From Halomarinibacterium sp034670265 (GTDB taxonomy: Bacteria > Bacteroidota > Bacteroidia > Flavobacteriales > Flavobacteriaceae): a stretch of DNA of 64,000 nucleotides. The stretch lies in contig JAXMNU010000003.1 in assembly GCA_034670265.1 (NCBI GenBank), positions 62,001 through 126,000 on the forward strand, given 5' to 3'. Under the pieces are notes generated by a model. It was not told the origin of the DNA. It did no database searches and worked only from the letters and a program-made list of their open reading frames with translations. Position 1 is the first letter of the stretch, and each line of letters starts with the position of its first letter. Position numbers and translations under genes: made by a program. Below, one piece after another: positions 17,372 to 25,737 of the stretch.

Positions 17372-17770
17372 ATGAAACTCTTTCACACCATCCTTTACTT
17401 TGGACTTGGGTTTATGCTTTTGGTCTTCGGACTTAATAAATTCTTTTGGTTTTTAACCAACTTTGATTTTTCTAGTTATCCTGAGGCTAAATATCTATTC
17501 GAAGCGCTTCGCTTTTCTGGATCTGCACCAACAGGTAAAGGCTATATTATGACTTTAGTTGGTTTAATTGAAGTTACTGTTGGGCTTTTACTAATTTTAA
17601 AAAAGTGGATACCTTTTGCTTTGGTAATATTAGTTCCTATTTCAATAAATCTTGTAACGTTTCATCTTTTTGTGAACCCCCCTAACATGGTGCCTGCTCT
17701 ATTTGTAGCTTTAGTAAATGGGTATTTAATATACATTCATTGGGAGTCTTACAGAGCACTTTTTCGTTAA
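17372..17770 (+). CDS. DoxX-like small membrane protein, copy 1
   Basis: A 132-residue protein with four hydrophobic helices. It contains the DoxX-like pattern LVFGLNKFFWF near the N-terminus and MTLVGLIEVTVGLLLILKKW then PFALVILVPISINLVTFHLF, ending IYIHWESYRALFR. It is clearly a paralog of the gene at 20973-21353. DoxX relatives are linked to thiol or respiratory redox functions in the inner membrane. The gene pair brackets a cytochrome-like lipoprotein and a secreted FG-GAP protein, suggesting a shared role. Exact function unknown. Confidence 0.8.
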   Translation: MKLFHTILYFGLGFMLLVFGLNKFFWFLTNFDFSSYPEAKYLFEALRFSGSAPTGKGYIMTLVGLIEVTVGLLLILKKWIPFALVILVPISINLVTFHLFVNPPNMVPALFVALVNGYLIYIHWESYRALFR

Positions 17771-17828
17771 TAGCATTACAAACAAGTCTTTAAGCCATAT
17801 AAATAAAAAGTTTTTCTTACATTTATGA

Positions 17829-17848
17829 CCTTCTAAAAATCTAGAAGG
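17829..17848 (+). promoter_or_regulatory. Hairpin in the leader of the cytochrome-like gene
   Basis: CCTTCTA (17829-17835) and TAGAAGG (17842-17848) form a perfect 7-bp stem. A TACATTTA box ends at 17825, so the hairpin would sit at the very 5' end of the mRNA. A run of eight or more A follows, not T, so it is not a plus-strand terminator. Confidence 0.45.
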
Positions 17849-17873
17849 AAAAAAAATTGCTAAAAAATATTAT

Positions 17874-19259
17874 ATGAGGAACGCTTTTTTTCGATTAAGT
17901 ATTCTGCTATTATCACTAGTTACTATAAGTGCATGTAAATCTGATGATGACTCTAACGGATATGTCCCATTAAACATAACCGCAAATACAGATGCTGGTG
18001 AGGTTTTTCAAAACTCTTCCATAGAAATAGCCATTTTAAATAATGATACTAATATTCCTGAAGAAGGGGAAATCATATTAACAAACCCATTTAGGGGTGA
18101 TGTTGTATTAAATACCAATGGAACACCTACTCAGGTTAATGATGATTTTGTAATATATACTCCTAATGGAGAAACAACAGGTGAGGACCATTTTGAATAC
18201 ACAATCTGTGATGCATCTGGGCAAAGTTGTGCAACTGGATTTGTATCGATTAATGTATTGCCCATCTCTCCTGTAAATTTTAACATTAATACTGTTCCTT
18301 ATCCAACCCTTTCTGAATATAATTTCTTTGAAGGCGATATGGCCAACCAAGAGCCTGTATATGGTGTTTTACCTTATGAGCTAATTACACCACTTTTTAC
18401 AGATTATGCCCATAAAAAACGCTTTGTCTGGATGCCCTATGGTGTAAAAGCAGAATATGAAAGTGATTCAAGTATCTTAAATTTTCCAACGGGAAGTATT
18501 CTTATTAAGACATTTTATTACGAGAATGTTTTACCAAATAATACAACACAAATTATTGAAACCCGATTGCTAATAAAAAAAGATGAAGGGTGGATTTTTG
18601 CAAATTATGTCTGGAATGAAGATCAAACAGAAGCTCTTTTAGATACAAGTGGCAACGGAGGATTTGCTCCAATAGAATGGGTTGAAAACGGAGAAACTAA
18701 ATTTGTAAATTACCGTATTCCTTCAGAAAGTCAATGTTTTACTTGCCATAAATTTTACAAATCTAGCACCCCAATTGGGCCAAAGCCTCAGTTTTTAAAT
18801 AGTTCTTTTACTTATGCAGATGGCGAAGCAAATCAATTAGAAAAATGGGTTGCCATGGGATATTTAGATAATGCTCCCTCTAATATTGAAACTGTTGTTG
18901 ATTGGACAGATACTTCAGAATCTTTAGAAATGAGAGTTCGTTCTTATTTAGACGTTAACTGTGCAAATTGTCATAGTGAAAGTGGGCATTGCGACTATAG
19001 ACCGCTGCGCTTTGCATTCAATGAAACTGAAGATCCTGCCAATTTAGGAATATGTGTAGATCCAGATACTCCCATCCCCGGTTATGAAGGTTCTAAGTTA
19101 ATAATGCCAGGAGATGCCGAAGATTCAATTTTATTTTTTAGATTTAATACAAATAACGAAGAATACAGAATGCCTTTATTAGGAAGAACCATTCAACATG
19201 AAGAGGCTATTGCCCTTATTGAAGAGTGGATAAACACTTTAACCGAAACTTGTGATTAA
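17874..19259 (+). CDS. Di-heme c-type cytochrome-like lipoprotein (SO_2930-like) with Ig-like domain
   Basis: A 461-residue lipoprotein (signal ending SACKSDDD, lipidated C21; the acidic run is typical of surface-exported Bacteroidota lipoproteins). Residues about 30-130 form an Ig/cadherin-like domain (AILNNDTNIP, GEDHFEYTICDASG). The C-terminal part has YELITPLFTDYAHKKRFVWMP split by the SO_2930 family pattern, and two heme c motifs, CFTCH (288-292) and CANCH (363-367). It probably shuttles electrons or oxidises a substrate outside the cell. The stop is followed 22 bases later by the FG-GAP gene, suggesting an operon. Confidence 0.82.
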   Translation: MRNAFFRLSILLLSLVTISACKSDDDSNGYVPLNITANTDAGEVFQNSSIEIAILNNDTNIPEEGEIILTNPFRGDVVLNTNGTPTQVNDDFVIYTPNGETTGEDHFEYTICDASGQSCATGFVSINVLPISPVNFNINTVPYPTLSEYNFFEGDMANQEPVYGVLPYELITPLFTDYAHKKRFVWMPYGVKAEYESDSSILNFPTGSILIKTFYYENVLPNNTTQIIETRLLIKKDEGWIFANYVWNEDQTEALLDTSGNGGFAPIEWVENGETKFVNYRIPSESQCFTCHKFYKSSTPIGPKPQFLNSSFTYADGEANQLEKWVAMGYLDNAPSNIETVVDWTDTSESLEMRVRSYLDVNCANCHSESGHCDYRPLRFAFNETEDPANLGICVDPDTPIPGYEGSKLIMPGDAEDSILFFRFNTNNEEYRMPLLGRTIQHEEAIALIEEWINTLTETCD

Positions 19260-19281
19260 CCAATTAAAAACACTTTTTATT

Positions 19282-20880
19282 ATGAAAAAAATACTTTTAC
19301 CAATTTTATTTTTGGCCTGCTTTGTTACGGCAAGTGCCCAACTTGGCTGGACTAGCCAAGGTGTTGGCACAACAGGTTCAGACAGAGCCGCCGTAGATAT
19401 GAATGGGGATTTTTTAGATGATGTTGTATCTGTGACCAATACAAATGTTCAAATTTTCTACCAACAGCCTGATGGCTCTTTTAATGAAGTTAATATTACA
19501 ACAAGTCCAGCAGATTATGGTCCTTCTTGGAGTTTTGCTGCTGCAGATTACGACAGAAATGGTTATACCGATTTACTTTACGGTGGAGGAAGTGGTGTAA
19601 CTTTTATGAGAGCAAATTCAGACGGAACTGGATTTACAGAGATCTCTGGTCCAGAATACGTATTTTCTCAGCGTTCAAATTTTGTAGATATTAATAACGA
19701 TGGCCATATGGATGCTTTTGTTTGTCACGATGTTGAGCCAAATGTATATTATATTAATGATGGATTAGGAAACTTTACCTATAATCAAGGTGGGTTAGGA
19801 GACTATCCTTCTGGAGGAAACTATGGAAGTGTTTGGATTGATTATGATAACGATCGCGATGTAGATATGTTTATAGCTAAATGTGGTGGAAGCGAAGAAA
19901 GAAGAACCAACCAAATGCATACCAATAATGGTGATGGCACTTTTACTGAAAATGCTTTAGAACTTGGCCTTGCAGACCCAATGCAAACTTGGTCATCTGC
20001 TTGGGCAGATTATGACAATGATGGCGATATGGATGTTTTTGTAGGAGCAAGTACTGGCGACCACAAATTAATGAGAAATAATGGTGACGGTACTTTTACA
20101 GACGTAACTGCTGGTTCTGGTGCCGAGGGAATGACAGCTACGGGAATTGAAAATGCAACATACGATTTCAATAATGATGGTAATCCGGATATTGCGTCTA
20201 ATGGAAATATCCTTATTGGAAACGGAGATCTTACATTTGCATTGGTAAATAACCTTTTGCCAGATAATAATGGAGCTTTTGGAGATTTAAATAATGACGG
20301 TTATATAGATAGCTTTTCAGAAGGAAATATCTATATGAACAATGGAGGGTCAAATCACTGGTTAACAATTAACACCATTGGTGTTGAAAGTAATATTAAT
20401 GGTTTGGGTGCTCGTGTAGAAATCGAGAGTGCTTCAGGAACACAAATTAGAGATGTACGTAGTGGTGAAGGATTTAGATATATGAGTACACTAAATACTC
20501 ATTTTGGATTAGGTTCAGACACCGAAATTACTACCATTACTATTTACTGGACATCGGGAATTATAGATGTGTTAGAAAATGTTGAGGTTGATCAAGTAAT
20601 TTCTGTAGAAGAAGGCTCTACTATTATTGCAGGCATTAACGAAAATTTGGTTAACAACTTAATTTCTTACCCTAACCCAACGGAAGGGATTTTAAATCTA
20701 AGACAAACTACAGAATTTAGCGATCCTATCTACTCAATTTTTGATATGAACGGAAAAAGAGTTATGAATGCTAGATTAAACTCAGAGTCTATAGACGTTT
20801 CTTACTTAGCTGAAGGGAATTATATTCTTAGAGTTTTCGATAATAAGTTAGTTAAAACACAGCGCTTCATAAAAAAATAA
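19282..20880 (+). CDS. Secreted FG-GAP/VCBS repeat protein with ASPIC/UnbV domain and T9SS sorting domain
   Basis: A 532-residue protein. The ATG at 19282 gives a clean signal peptide (ILLPILFLACFVTASAQ); an earlier in-frame codon at 19252 overlaps the previous gene and is not used. Residues about 30-360 hold FG-GAP/VCBS repeats with calcium-type loops such as DMNGDFLDD, DYDRNGYTD, DYDNDGDMDVF and DFNNDGNPD, a predicted beta-propeller. An ASPIC/UnbV region (GLGARVEIES, GEGFRYMSTLNTHFGLG) follows, then a type A T9SS signal (YPNPTEGILNL ... YILRVFDNKL). It is expected at the surface, possibly working with the upstream cytochrome. Confidence 0.9.
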   Translation: MKKILLPILFLACFVTASAQLGWTSQGVGTTGSDRAAVDMNGDFLDDVVSVTNTNVQIFYQQPDGSFNEVNITTSPADYGPSWSFAAADYDRNGYTDLLYGGGSGVTFMRANSDGTGFTEISGPEYVFSQRSNFVDINNDGHMDAFVCHDVEPNVYYINDGLGNFTYNQGGLGDYPSGGNYGSVWIDYDNDRDVDMFIAKCGGSEERRTNQMHTNNGDGTFTENALELGLADPMQTWSSAWADYDNDGDMDVFVGASTGDHKLMRNNGDGTFTDVTAGSGAEGMTATGIENATYDFNNDGNPDIASNGNILIGNGDLTFALVNNLLPDNNGAFGDLNNDGYIDSFSEGNIYMNNGGSNHWLTINTIGVESNINGLGARVEIESASGTQIRDVRSGEGFRYMSTLNTHFGLGSDTEITTITIYWTSGIIDVLENVEVDQVISVEEGSTIIAGINENLVNNLISYPNPTEGILNLRQTTEFSDPIYSIFDMNGKRVMNARLNSESIDVSYLAEGNYILRVFDNKLVKTQRFIKK

Positions 20881-20904
20881 ACTGAAGGTTTAAAAAAAAT
20901 TAAG

Positions 20905-20940
20905 CACCGTCACTAAAAAAAGTGGCGGTGTTTCTTTTTT
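20905..20940 (+). terminator. Rho-independent terminator after the FG-GAP gene
   Basis: CACCGTCACT (20905-20914) pairs with AGTGGCGGTG (20921-20930), one G-T wobble, A6 loop, followed by TTTCTTTTTT. Confidence 0.92.
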
Positions 20941-20972
20941 CATTATATTTAAGTGACTCAAAACCATCACTT

Positions 20973-21353
20973 ATGAACTCAACTTTTACCAAAATTCTTC
21001 GTGTCATTTTAGCCTTGATTCTTGTCCTTTTTGGGTTAAACAAGTTTATCGATTTTAGTTTTATGCCTTTACCTCAGCTACCTGAGCAAGCTTCCAGTTT
21101 TATGAGCTCACTAACAGCATCAGGTTATGTATTACAACTCATTGGAATTTTAGAGGTTTTTATTGGCATTCTTTTATTATTCAAAAAATGGGTGCCTTTT
21201 GCATTACTTGTTTTGGTGCCTATCTCTTTTAACATATTATTATTTCATCTTTTTTTAGATATCCCTCGTGTTTTGCCAGCCATTATTATTGTCTCAATAA
21301 ACGCTATTCTTATTTACAAATACTGGAAATCGTATAGGCCCCTTTTTCAATAG
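20973..21353 (+). CDS. DoxX-like small membrane protein, copy 2
   Basis: A 126-residue, four-helix membrane protein, paralogous to the one at 17372-17770. Shared blocks are VLFGLNKFIDF, LQLIGILEVFIGILLLFKKW, PFALLVLVPISFN and the C-terminal YKYWKSYRPLF. The ATG at 20973 is preferred: an earlier GTG at 20922 falls inside the terminator stem. The gene follows the FG-GAP gene's terminator, so it is probably read separately. Role inferred only from family: redox or quinone-linked membrane function. Confidence 0.8.
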   Translation: MNSTFTKILRVILALILVLFGLNKFIDFSFMPLPQLPEQASSFMSSLTASGYVLQLIGILEVFIGILLLFKKWVPFALLVLVPISFNILLFHLFLDIPRVLPAIIIVSINAILIYKYWKSYRPLFQ

Positions 21354-21355
21354 AT

Positions 21356-21385
21356 TGTTTAAGTTATCATTTTAACACTTAAACA
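21356..21385. promoter_or_regulatory. 9-bp inverted repeat after DoxX copy 2
   Basis: TGTTTAAGT (21356-21364) and ACTTAAACA (21377-21385), 12-base spacer. It could be a weak terminator (no T-run) or a binding site upstream of the peptidase promoter. Confidence 0.4.
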
Positions 21386-21401
21386 CCTTTAATTTAGTAT
21401 T

Positions 21402-21426
21402 TTTACAAGGTTAAAAATCTTGTAAA
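21402..21426 (+). promoter_or_regulatory. 8-bp inverted repeat reaching the start codon of the prolyl oligopeptidase gene
   Basis: TTTACAAG (21402-21409) and CTTGTAAA (21419-21426) are exact reverse complements with a 9-base spacer; the last A is the first base of the ATG. A TATTTTTA box (21398-21405) overlaps the left arm. Confidence 0.45.
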
Positions 21427-23585
21427 TGAAATACTTTGTGTCTTTATTTGTAGCTGTTTTACTTATGAGCTGCCAAAACGAAATTGAAAAAAAACCTATA
21501 ACTGTGTCTTATCCCATTACTGATAAAGTAGATTCAGTCGATGTTTATTTTGAAACTGAGGTGCCTGACCCCTACAGATGGTTGGAAGACGATATGAGCT
21601 CGCAAACCGAAGCTTGGGTAAAAGCTCAAAACAAAGTAACTTTTGGCTATTTAGATACTATTCCTTTTAGAAATGAATTAAAAGAACGTCTTTCTAGTCT
21701 TTGGAATTACGAAAAAGTAACAGCCCCTTTTAAAGAGGGTGGCTACACTTACTTTTTCAAAAACGATGGATTACAAAACCAATATGTGGTTTACCGTTAT
21801 AAATCTGATGAAGACCCTAGCACCGCAGAAGTGTTTTTAGATCCCAATAAATTTAAAGAAGATGGAACTATTTCTTTGGGTAATTTGAGCTTTTCCAAAA
21901 ATGGTAAAATTGCTGCTTATAGTATTTCTGAAGGAGGGAGCGATTGGAGAAAGGTATTAGTAATGAATACCGAAACAAAAGAAATTGTTGAAGATACACT
22001 AGTCGATATTAAATTTAGTGGGCTTTCATGGAAAGGAAATGAAGGGTTTTATTATTCAAGTTACGAAAAACCTAAGGGAAGTGAGCTTTCAGCAAAAACA
22101 GATCAACATAGGCTTTATTATCATAAACTAGGTACATCTCAAAAAAGTGATAAACTTATCTTTGGAGGAACATCTTCCGAAAAACATCGATATGTTGGAG
22201 GCTTTGTAACCGAAGATGATAAATATCTTGTGGTTACCGCTAGCGTTTCCACATCTGGAAATAAACTCTTTATAAAAGATCTAGAAAACCCAAAAAGCAA
22301 TTTTACCACCGTTTTAGATCATACTGATAGTGATACTTATGTTATGGATAATCAAGGTTCAACCTTATTTCTAAATACGAACCTTAACGCTCCCAACAAA
22401 AGGATTGTAAAAGTAGACTTTTCAAACCCTACCCCAGAAAATTGGGTAGATGTAATTCCTGAAACTAAAAATGTATTAAGTCCTTCAACTGGTGGTAAAT
22501 ACATATTTGCTGAATATATGGTAGATGCCATTTCGAAGGTTTTTCAGTATGACTTTTCTGGAAAATTAATTAGAGAAATTGAATTGCCTGGCGTGGGAAG
22601 CGCAGGAGGTTTCAGTGCCAAAAAGGATGAAACCGAGCTTTATTATTCATTCACTAATTATACAACCCCAGGAAGTATCTATAAATATAATATGGAAACG
22701 GGGGAATCTGAATTATACCGAAAACCAAAAATCGATTTCAATTCAGAAAACTACGAAAGCAATCAGGTCTTTTTTACTTCAAAAGATGGCACAAAAGTCC
22801 CAATGATTATTACTCATAAAAAAGGGATTAAGCTTGACGGTAAAAATCCAACCATCCTATACGGCTATGGTGGCTTCAATATTAGTATAACACCAACTTT
22901 TAGCATCACAAATGCTGTCTGGATGGAGCAGGGAGGTATATATGCGGTTCCCAATCTTCGTGGTGGAGGTGAATATGGAAAAGAGTGGCATAAAGCTGGC
23001 ACCAAAATGCAAAAGCAAAATGTATTTGATGATTTTATTGCTGCTGCAGAATATTTAATCGAAAACAAATACACATCCAAAGACTATTTGGCTTTACGAG
23101 GGGGTTCTAACGGAGGTTTATTAGTAGGTGCAGTTATGACTCAACGCCCAGATTTAATGAAGGTAGCCTTGCCCGCAGTGGGCGTGTTGGATATGTTGAG
23201 ATACCACACCTTTACTGCTGGCGCTGGATGGGCTTACGACTATGGAACTGCCGAGGATAGTAAAGAAATGTTCGACTATTTGCTTGGGTATTCTCCTGTA
23301 CATAATGTAAAAAAGGGTATAGAATATCCCGCTACACTTATAACCACTGGTGATCACGACGACAGGGTTGTTCCAGCACATAGTTTTAAGTTTGCCGCTA
23401 CATTGCAAGAAAATCAATCTGGAAATAATCCTACATTAATTAGGATCGAAACCGATGCTGGTCATGGTGCAGGAACTCCAGTTCATAAAACTATTGAGCA
23501 ATACGCAGATATTTTTGGATTTACGCTTTACAATATGGGTTATGAAGTGCTTCCAGAAAAAGTGAATACAGGAATAAAGGAATAA
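21426..23585 (+). CDS. Prolyl oligopeptidase family (S9A) lipoprotein
   Basis: A 719-residue serine peptidase with a lipoprotein signal (VAVLLMSCQNE, C17). The N-terminal ~400 residues form a beta-propeller after the substrate-like DPYRWLEDD motif. The catalytic domain has S561 in RGGSNGGLL, the acid in GDHDDRVVP (about 643-648) and H680 in DAGHGAG. It should cleave proline-containing peptides in the periplasm. An inverted repeat lies over its start region. A hairpin with a T-run follows the gene. Confidence 0.94.
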   Translation: MKYFVSLFVAVLLMSCQNEIEKKPITVSYPITDKVDSVDVYFETEVPDPYRWLEDDMSSQTEAWVKAQNKVTFGYLDTIPFRNELKERLSSLWNYEKVTAPFKEGGYTYFFKNDGLQNQYVVYRYKSDEDPSTAEVFLDPNKFKEDGTISLGNLSFSKNGKIAAYSISEGGSDWRKVLVMNTETKEIVEDTLVDIKFSGLSWKGNEGFYYSSYEKPKGSELSAKTDQHRLYYHKLGTSQKSDKLIFGGTSSEKHRYVGGFVTEDDKYLVVTASVSTSGNKLFIKDLENPKSNFTTVLDHTDSDTYVMDNQGSTLFLNTNLNAPNKRIVKVDFSNPTPENWVDVIPETKNVLSPSTGGKYIFAEYMVDAISKVFQYDFSGKLIREIELPGVGSAGGFSAKKDETELYYSFTNYTTPGSIYKYNMETGESELYRKPKIDFNSENYESNQVFFTSKDGTKVPMIITHKKGIKLDGKNPTILYGYGGFNISITPTFSITNAVWMEQGGIYAVPNLRGGGEYGKEWHKAGTKMQKQNVFDDFIAAAEYLIENKYTSKDYLALRGGSNGGLLVGAVMTQRPDLMKVALPAVGVLDMLRYHTFTAGAGWAYDYGTAEDSKEMFDYLLGYSPVHNVKKGIEYPATLITTGDHDDRVVPAHSFKFAATLQENQSGNNPTLIRIETDAGHGAGTPVHKTIEQYADIFGFTLYNMGYEVLPEKVNTGIKE

Positions 23586-23602
23586 TATTCAAATTGTATT
23601 GT

Positions 23603-23651
23603 AAAAGGTTGTCGCGTTTAGCAATGTTGAAACGTATTAGACAACCTTTTT
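23603..23651 (+). terminator. Terminator after the prolyl oligopeptidase gene
   Basis: AAAAGGTTGTC (23603-23613) pairs with GACAACCTTTT (23640-23650); an inner CGTTT/AAACG stem (23615-23619/23630-23634) extends it. T-rich sequence follows. Confidence 0.75.
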
Positions 23652-23668
23652 CATTTTATTAAACGATT

Positions 23669-24607
23669 ATGCTTCAAGTAGCTATTAACTCTTTCTCATA
23701 TTCTGAAAAAGAAATCCTTTCGGACATTTCCTTTTTGTTGGAAAAAGGGGAACATTTGGCTGTTTTAGGGGAAAGTGGTTGTGGGAAATCTACATTGTTG
23801 CATATTATTTATGGGCTGCTTCACTTAGAAAAAGGGGAATTATTTTGGGATGACCAGCCCCTTTTAGGCCCCAATTTCAATTTAGTCCCAGGGGAAGATT
23901 TTATGAAGCTGGTTGCTCAAGAATTTAATGTAATGCCCTTTATAACTGTTGCTGAAAATATTGCCACACATCTTTCTAGGTTGGATTTAGAAAATGATAA
24001 AAAGAGAGTACAAGAGCTGCTGGAAGTTGTTGAAATGGTGTCTTTTTCCAAAACTATGGTGAAAAACCTAAGCGGTGGACAAAAGCAACGTGTAGCACTC
24101 GCAAAATCCCTAGCCAATGAGCCTAAATTATTATTACTCGATGAGCCTTTCAGCAATATTGATACCTTCCGAAAAAACACTCTTCGTAGAAAACTATTTG
24201 GGTATTTAAAAGAAAAAAATATCGCTTGTATCACTGCTACACACGATGCTGAAGAAGCCTTGGCTTTTTCAGATAGGATATTACTTTTAAAAGGTGGTAA
24301 AATTGAAAAGCTGGAAACGCCAAAAAATATTTATAATAACTTAGAAAATGTGTATCAGGCTGGATTTTTTGGTGAGGTTTCGGTAATTCCTTTAGGAGTT
24401 TTAGCAGATGACGAATTGATTCTCCTACCTTCGCAAATGAAAATTTCAAAAGAAAAAACACCTCTCAAAGTCATTGTTCAAAAGAGCTTTTTTAAGGGCA
24501 ACTATTTTTTAATCCAAGCCAAGTTTAAAGACAATACCATCTTCTTTGAAAATAAGTCTGCTGTTGAAAATAATCTTGAAGTATTCTTAAAACTAGTTAA
24601 CAGCTAG
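23669..24607 (+). CDS. ABC transporter ATP-binding protein with TOBE-like C-terminus, no permease nearby
   Basis: A 312-residue ATPase: Walker A GESGCGKST (34-42), signature LSGGQKQR (from 134), Walker B LLLLDEPFSNID and the switch histidine in ATHDAEEAL. After residue ~235 the protein has a beta-rich tail (ILLPSQMKIS, VQKSFFKGNYFLIQAKF) like the TOBE domain of PotA/FbpC-type importers of polyamine, iron or sulfate. No permease or binding protein gene is adjacent, so the partner must be elsewhere. The last 15 bases overlap the convergent GreA-like gene. Confidence 0.87.
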   Translation: MLQVAINSFSYSEKEILSDISFLLEKGEHLAVLGESGCGKSTLLHIIYGLLHLEKGELFWDDQPLLGPNFNLVPGEDFMKLVAQEFNVMPFITVAENIATHLSRLDLENDKKRVQELLEVVEMVSFSKTMVKNLSGGQKQRVALAKSLANEPKLLLLDEPFSNIDTFRKNTLRRKLFGYLKEKNIACITATHDAEEALAFSDRILLLKGGKIEKLETPKNIYNNLENVYQAGFFGEVSVIPLGVLADDELILLPSQMKISKEKTPLKVIVQKSFFKGNYFLIQAKFKDNTIFFENKSAVENNLEVFLKLVNS

Positions 24608-25051
24608 TATTTGGTGTTCCACATTATTAAAAGAAAAAGTATCCCCTTTCTTTTTCCCTAATAATACTTGACCCATTGGCGAATTAAGCGCCACACAGAG
24701 ATAAGGTGTTTTATTTATATCTACAGCACCAATTGAAAGACTTATAAAATAGGTGGCTTTATCAGTTTTTACTAAACTTCCCAAACGTACATAATCTGAT
24801 TTTGAATTGATATCAATTTTTTTGAGAAGTGCTATTAACACCTCTACTTCTTGTAGCTGTTTTGAAGTGTTTTCACGTTCAATGTCTAGCATCGCACGAC
24901 CGGTTTCGTGTTTGTCTCCAGCAGTACTTTTACTTTCTTCAAGCAACGACTCCATGATATCTGCTAAAACTTGTTTGATTTTCTGATAGCGATTATTAAC
25001 CCTTTCGGTACATATCTTAAATAGCGCCTCTTTAATTTCTTTTGCCGTCAT
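24593..25051 (-). CDS. GreA/GreB-like C-terminal domain protein
   Basis: A 152-residue protein. The last ~40 residues (NSPMGQVLLGKKKGDTF) match the FKBP-like C-terminal domain of GreA/GreB transcript-cleavage factors, and the helical N-terminal part with AGDKHETGRAMLDIE resembles the coiled coil, but the usual GreA SDLSENAEY-type motif is absent. Homologs have often been labelled '3-oxoacyl-ACP synthase', which nothing here supports. It may bind RNA polymerase. The start overlaps the mtgA stop by 20 bases in a three-gene minus-strand operon. Confidence 0.75.
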   Translation of the reverse strand: MTAKEIKEALFKICTERVNNRYQKIKQVLADIMESLLEESKSTAGDKHETGRAMLDIERENTSKQLQEVEVLIALLKKIDINSKSDYVRLGSLVKTDKATYFISLSIGAVDINKTPYLCVALNSPMGQVLLGKKKGDTFSFNNVEHQILAVN

Positions 25052-25736
25052 TCTCCTTTGGTTGTTTTAAAGTAAATGTACCATAATTTTGCATCTGTCT
25101 AACCAACCACTGTTTTCTGTTTTCAATATAATTTGAGCTATTGGCTGCCTTATATTTTCTTGGATTTGGTAAAATTACTGCGATAGATGCAGCTTGATAT
25201 CTCGTTAATTTTTTAGCACTCTTATTGAACCAATACTGAGATGCTGCTTCGGCTCCATAAACTCCATTACCCATTTCAATGCTGTTGAGATATACCTCTA
25301 AAATTCGTTCTTTACTCCATAATGTTTCTATTAAAAATGTAAAATACGTTTCCAATCCTTTACGAATCCAGCTTCTGTTTGGCCATAAAAAAACATTTTT
25401 AGCAGTTTGTTGCGATATTGTGCTTCCGCCTTTTATTCGTCTTCCTTTTTGGTTGTTTTTATATGCTTTTTGAATGGCTTCATAATCAAAACCATTATGT
25501 TGTAAGAAATTTTGGTCTTCAGCAGAAATAACTGCGAGTTGTAGTTCTGTAGATATTTCTTCCATGGGAACCCAGTCATGTTTTGTTTCAAAACCTCCCT
25601 CTGCTTCCAAAGAGCGAATTGCCATTAAAGGTGTATAAGGCACCGGTACCCATTTATAAATAACAACCCAAAGGATACTAAGACCCAAAAACCATAAAAG
25701 GGTTTTCCATAAAAATTTAAATAGTTTTTTTATCAT
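25032..25736 (-). CDS. mtgA: Monofunctional biosynthetic peptidoglycan transglycosylase
   Basis: A 234-residue GT51 enzyme with one N-terminal membrane anchor (about 8-28). Catalytic motifs are ISAEDQNFLQHNGFD (nucleophile region E), KGGSTISQQTAKNVFLW and ERILEVYLNSIEMGNGVYG. It polymerises lipid II into glycan strands in the periplasm and lacks a transpeptidase domain. It starts one base after the FAD oxidoreductase stop and overlaps the GreA-like gene, so all three are co-transcribed. Confidence 0.93.
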   Translation of the reverse strand: MIKKLFKFLWKTLLWFLGLSILWVVIYKWVPVPYTPLMAIRSLEAEGGFETKHDWVPMEEISTELQLAVISAEDQNFLQHNGFDYEAIQKAYKNNQKGRRIKGGSTISQQTAKNVFLWPNRSWIRKGLETYFTFLIETLWSKERILEVYLNSIEMGNGVYGAEAASQYWFNKSAKKLTRYQAASIAVILPNPRKYKAANSSNYIENRKQWLVRQMQNYGTFTLKQPKENDGKRN

Positions 25737-25737
25737 T

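Noticed and set aside
24593..25051. Label '3-oxoacyl-ACP synthase' for the GreA-like protein
   Set aside because: At 152 residues it has no thiolase fold or catalytic Cys-His motifs; the C-terminus matches GreA/GreB.
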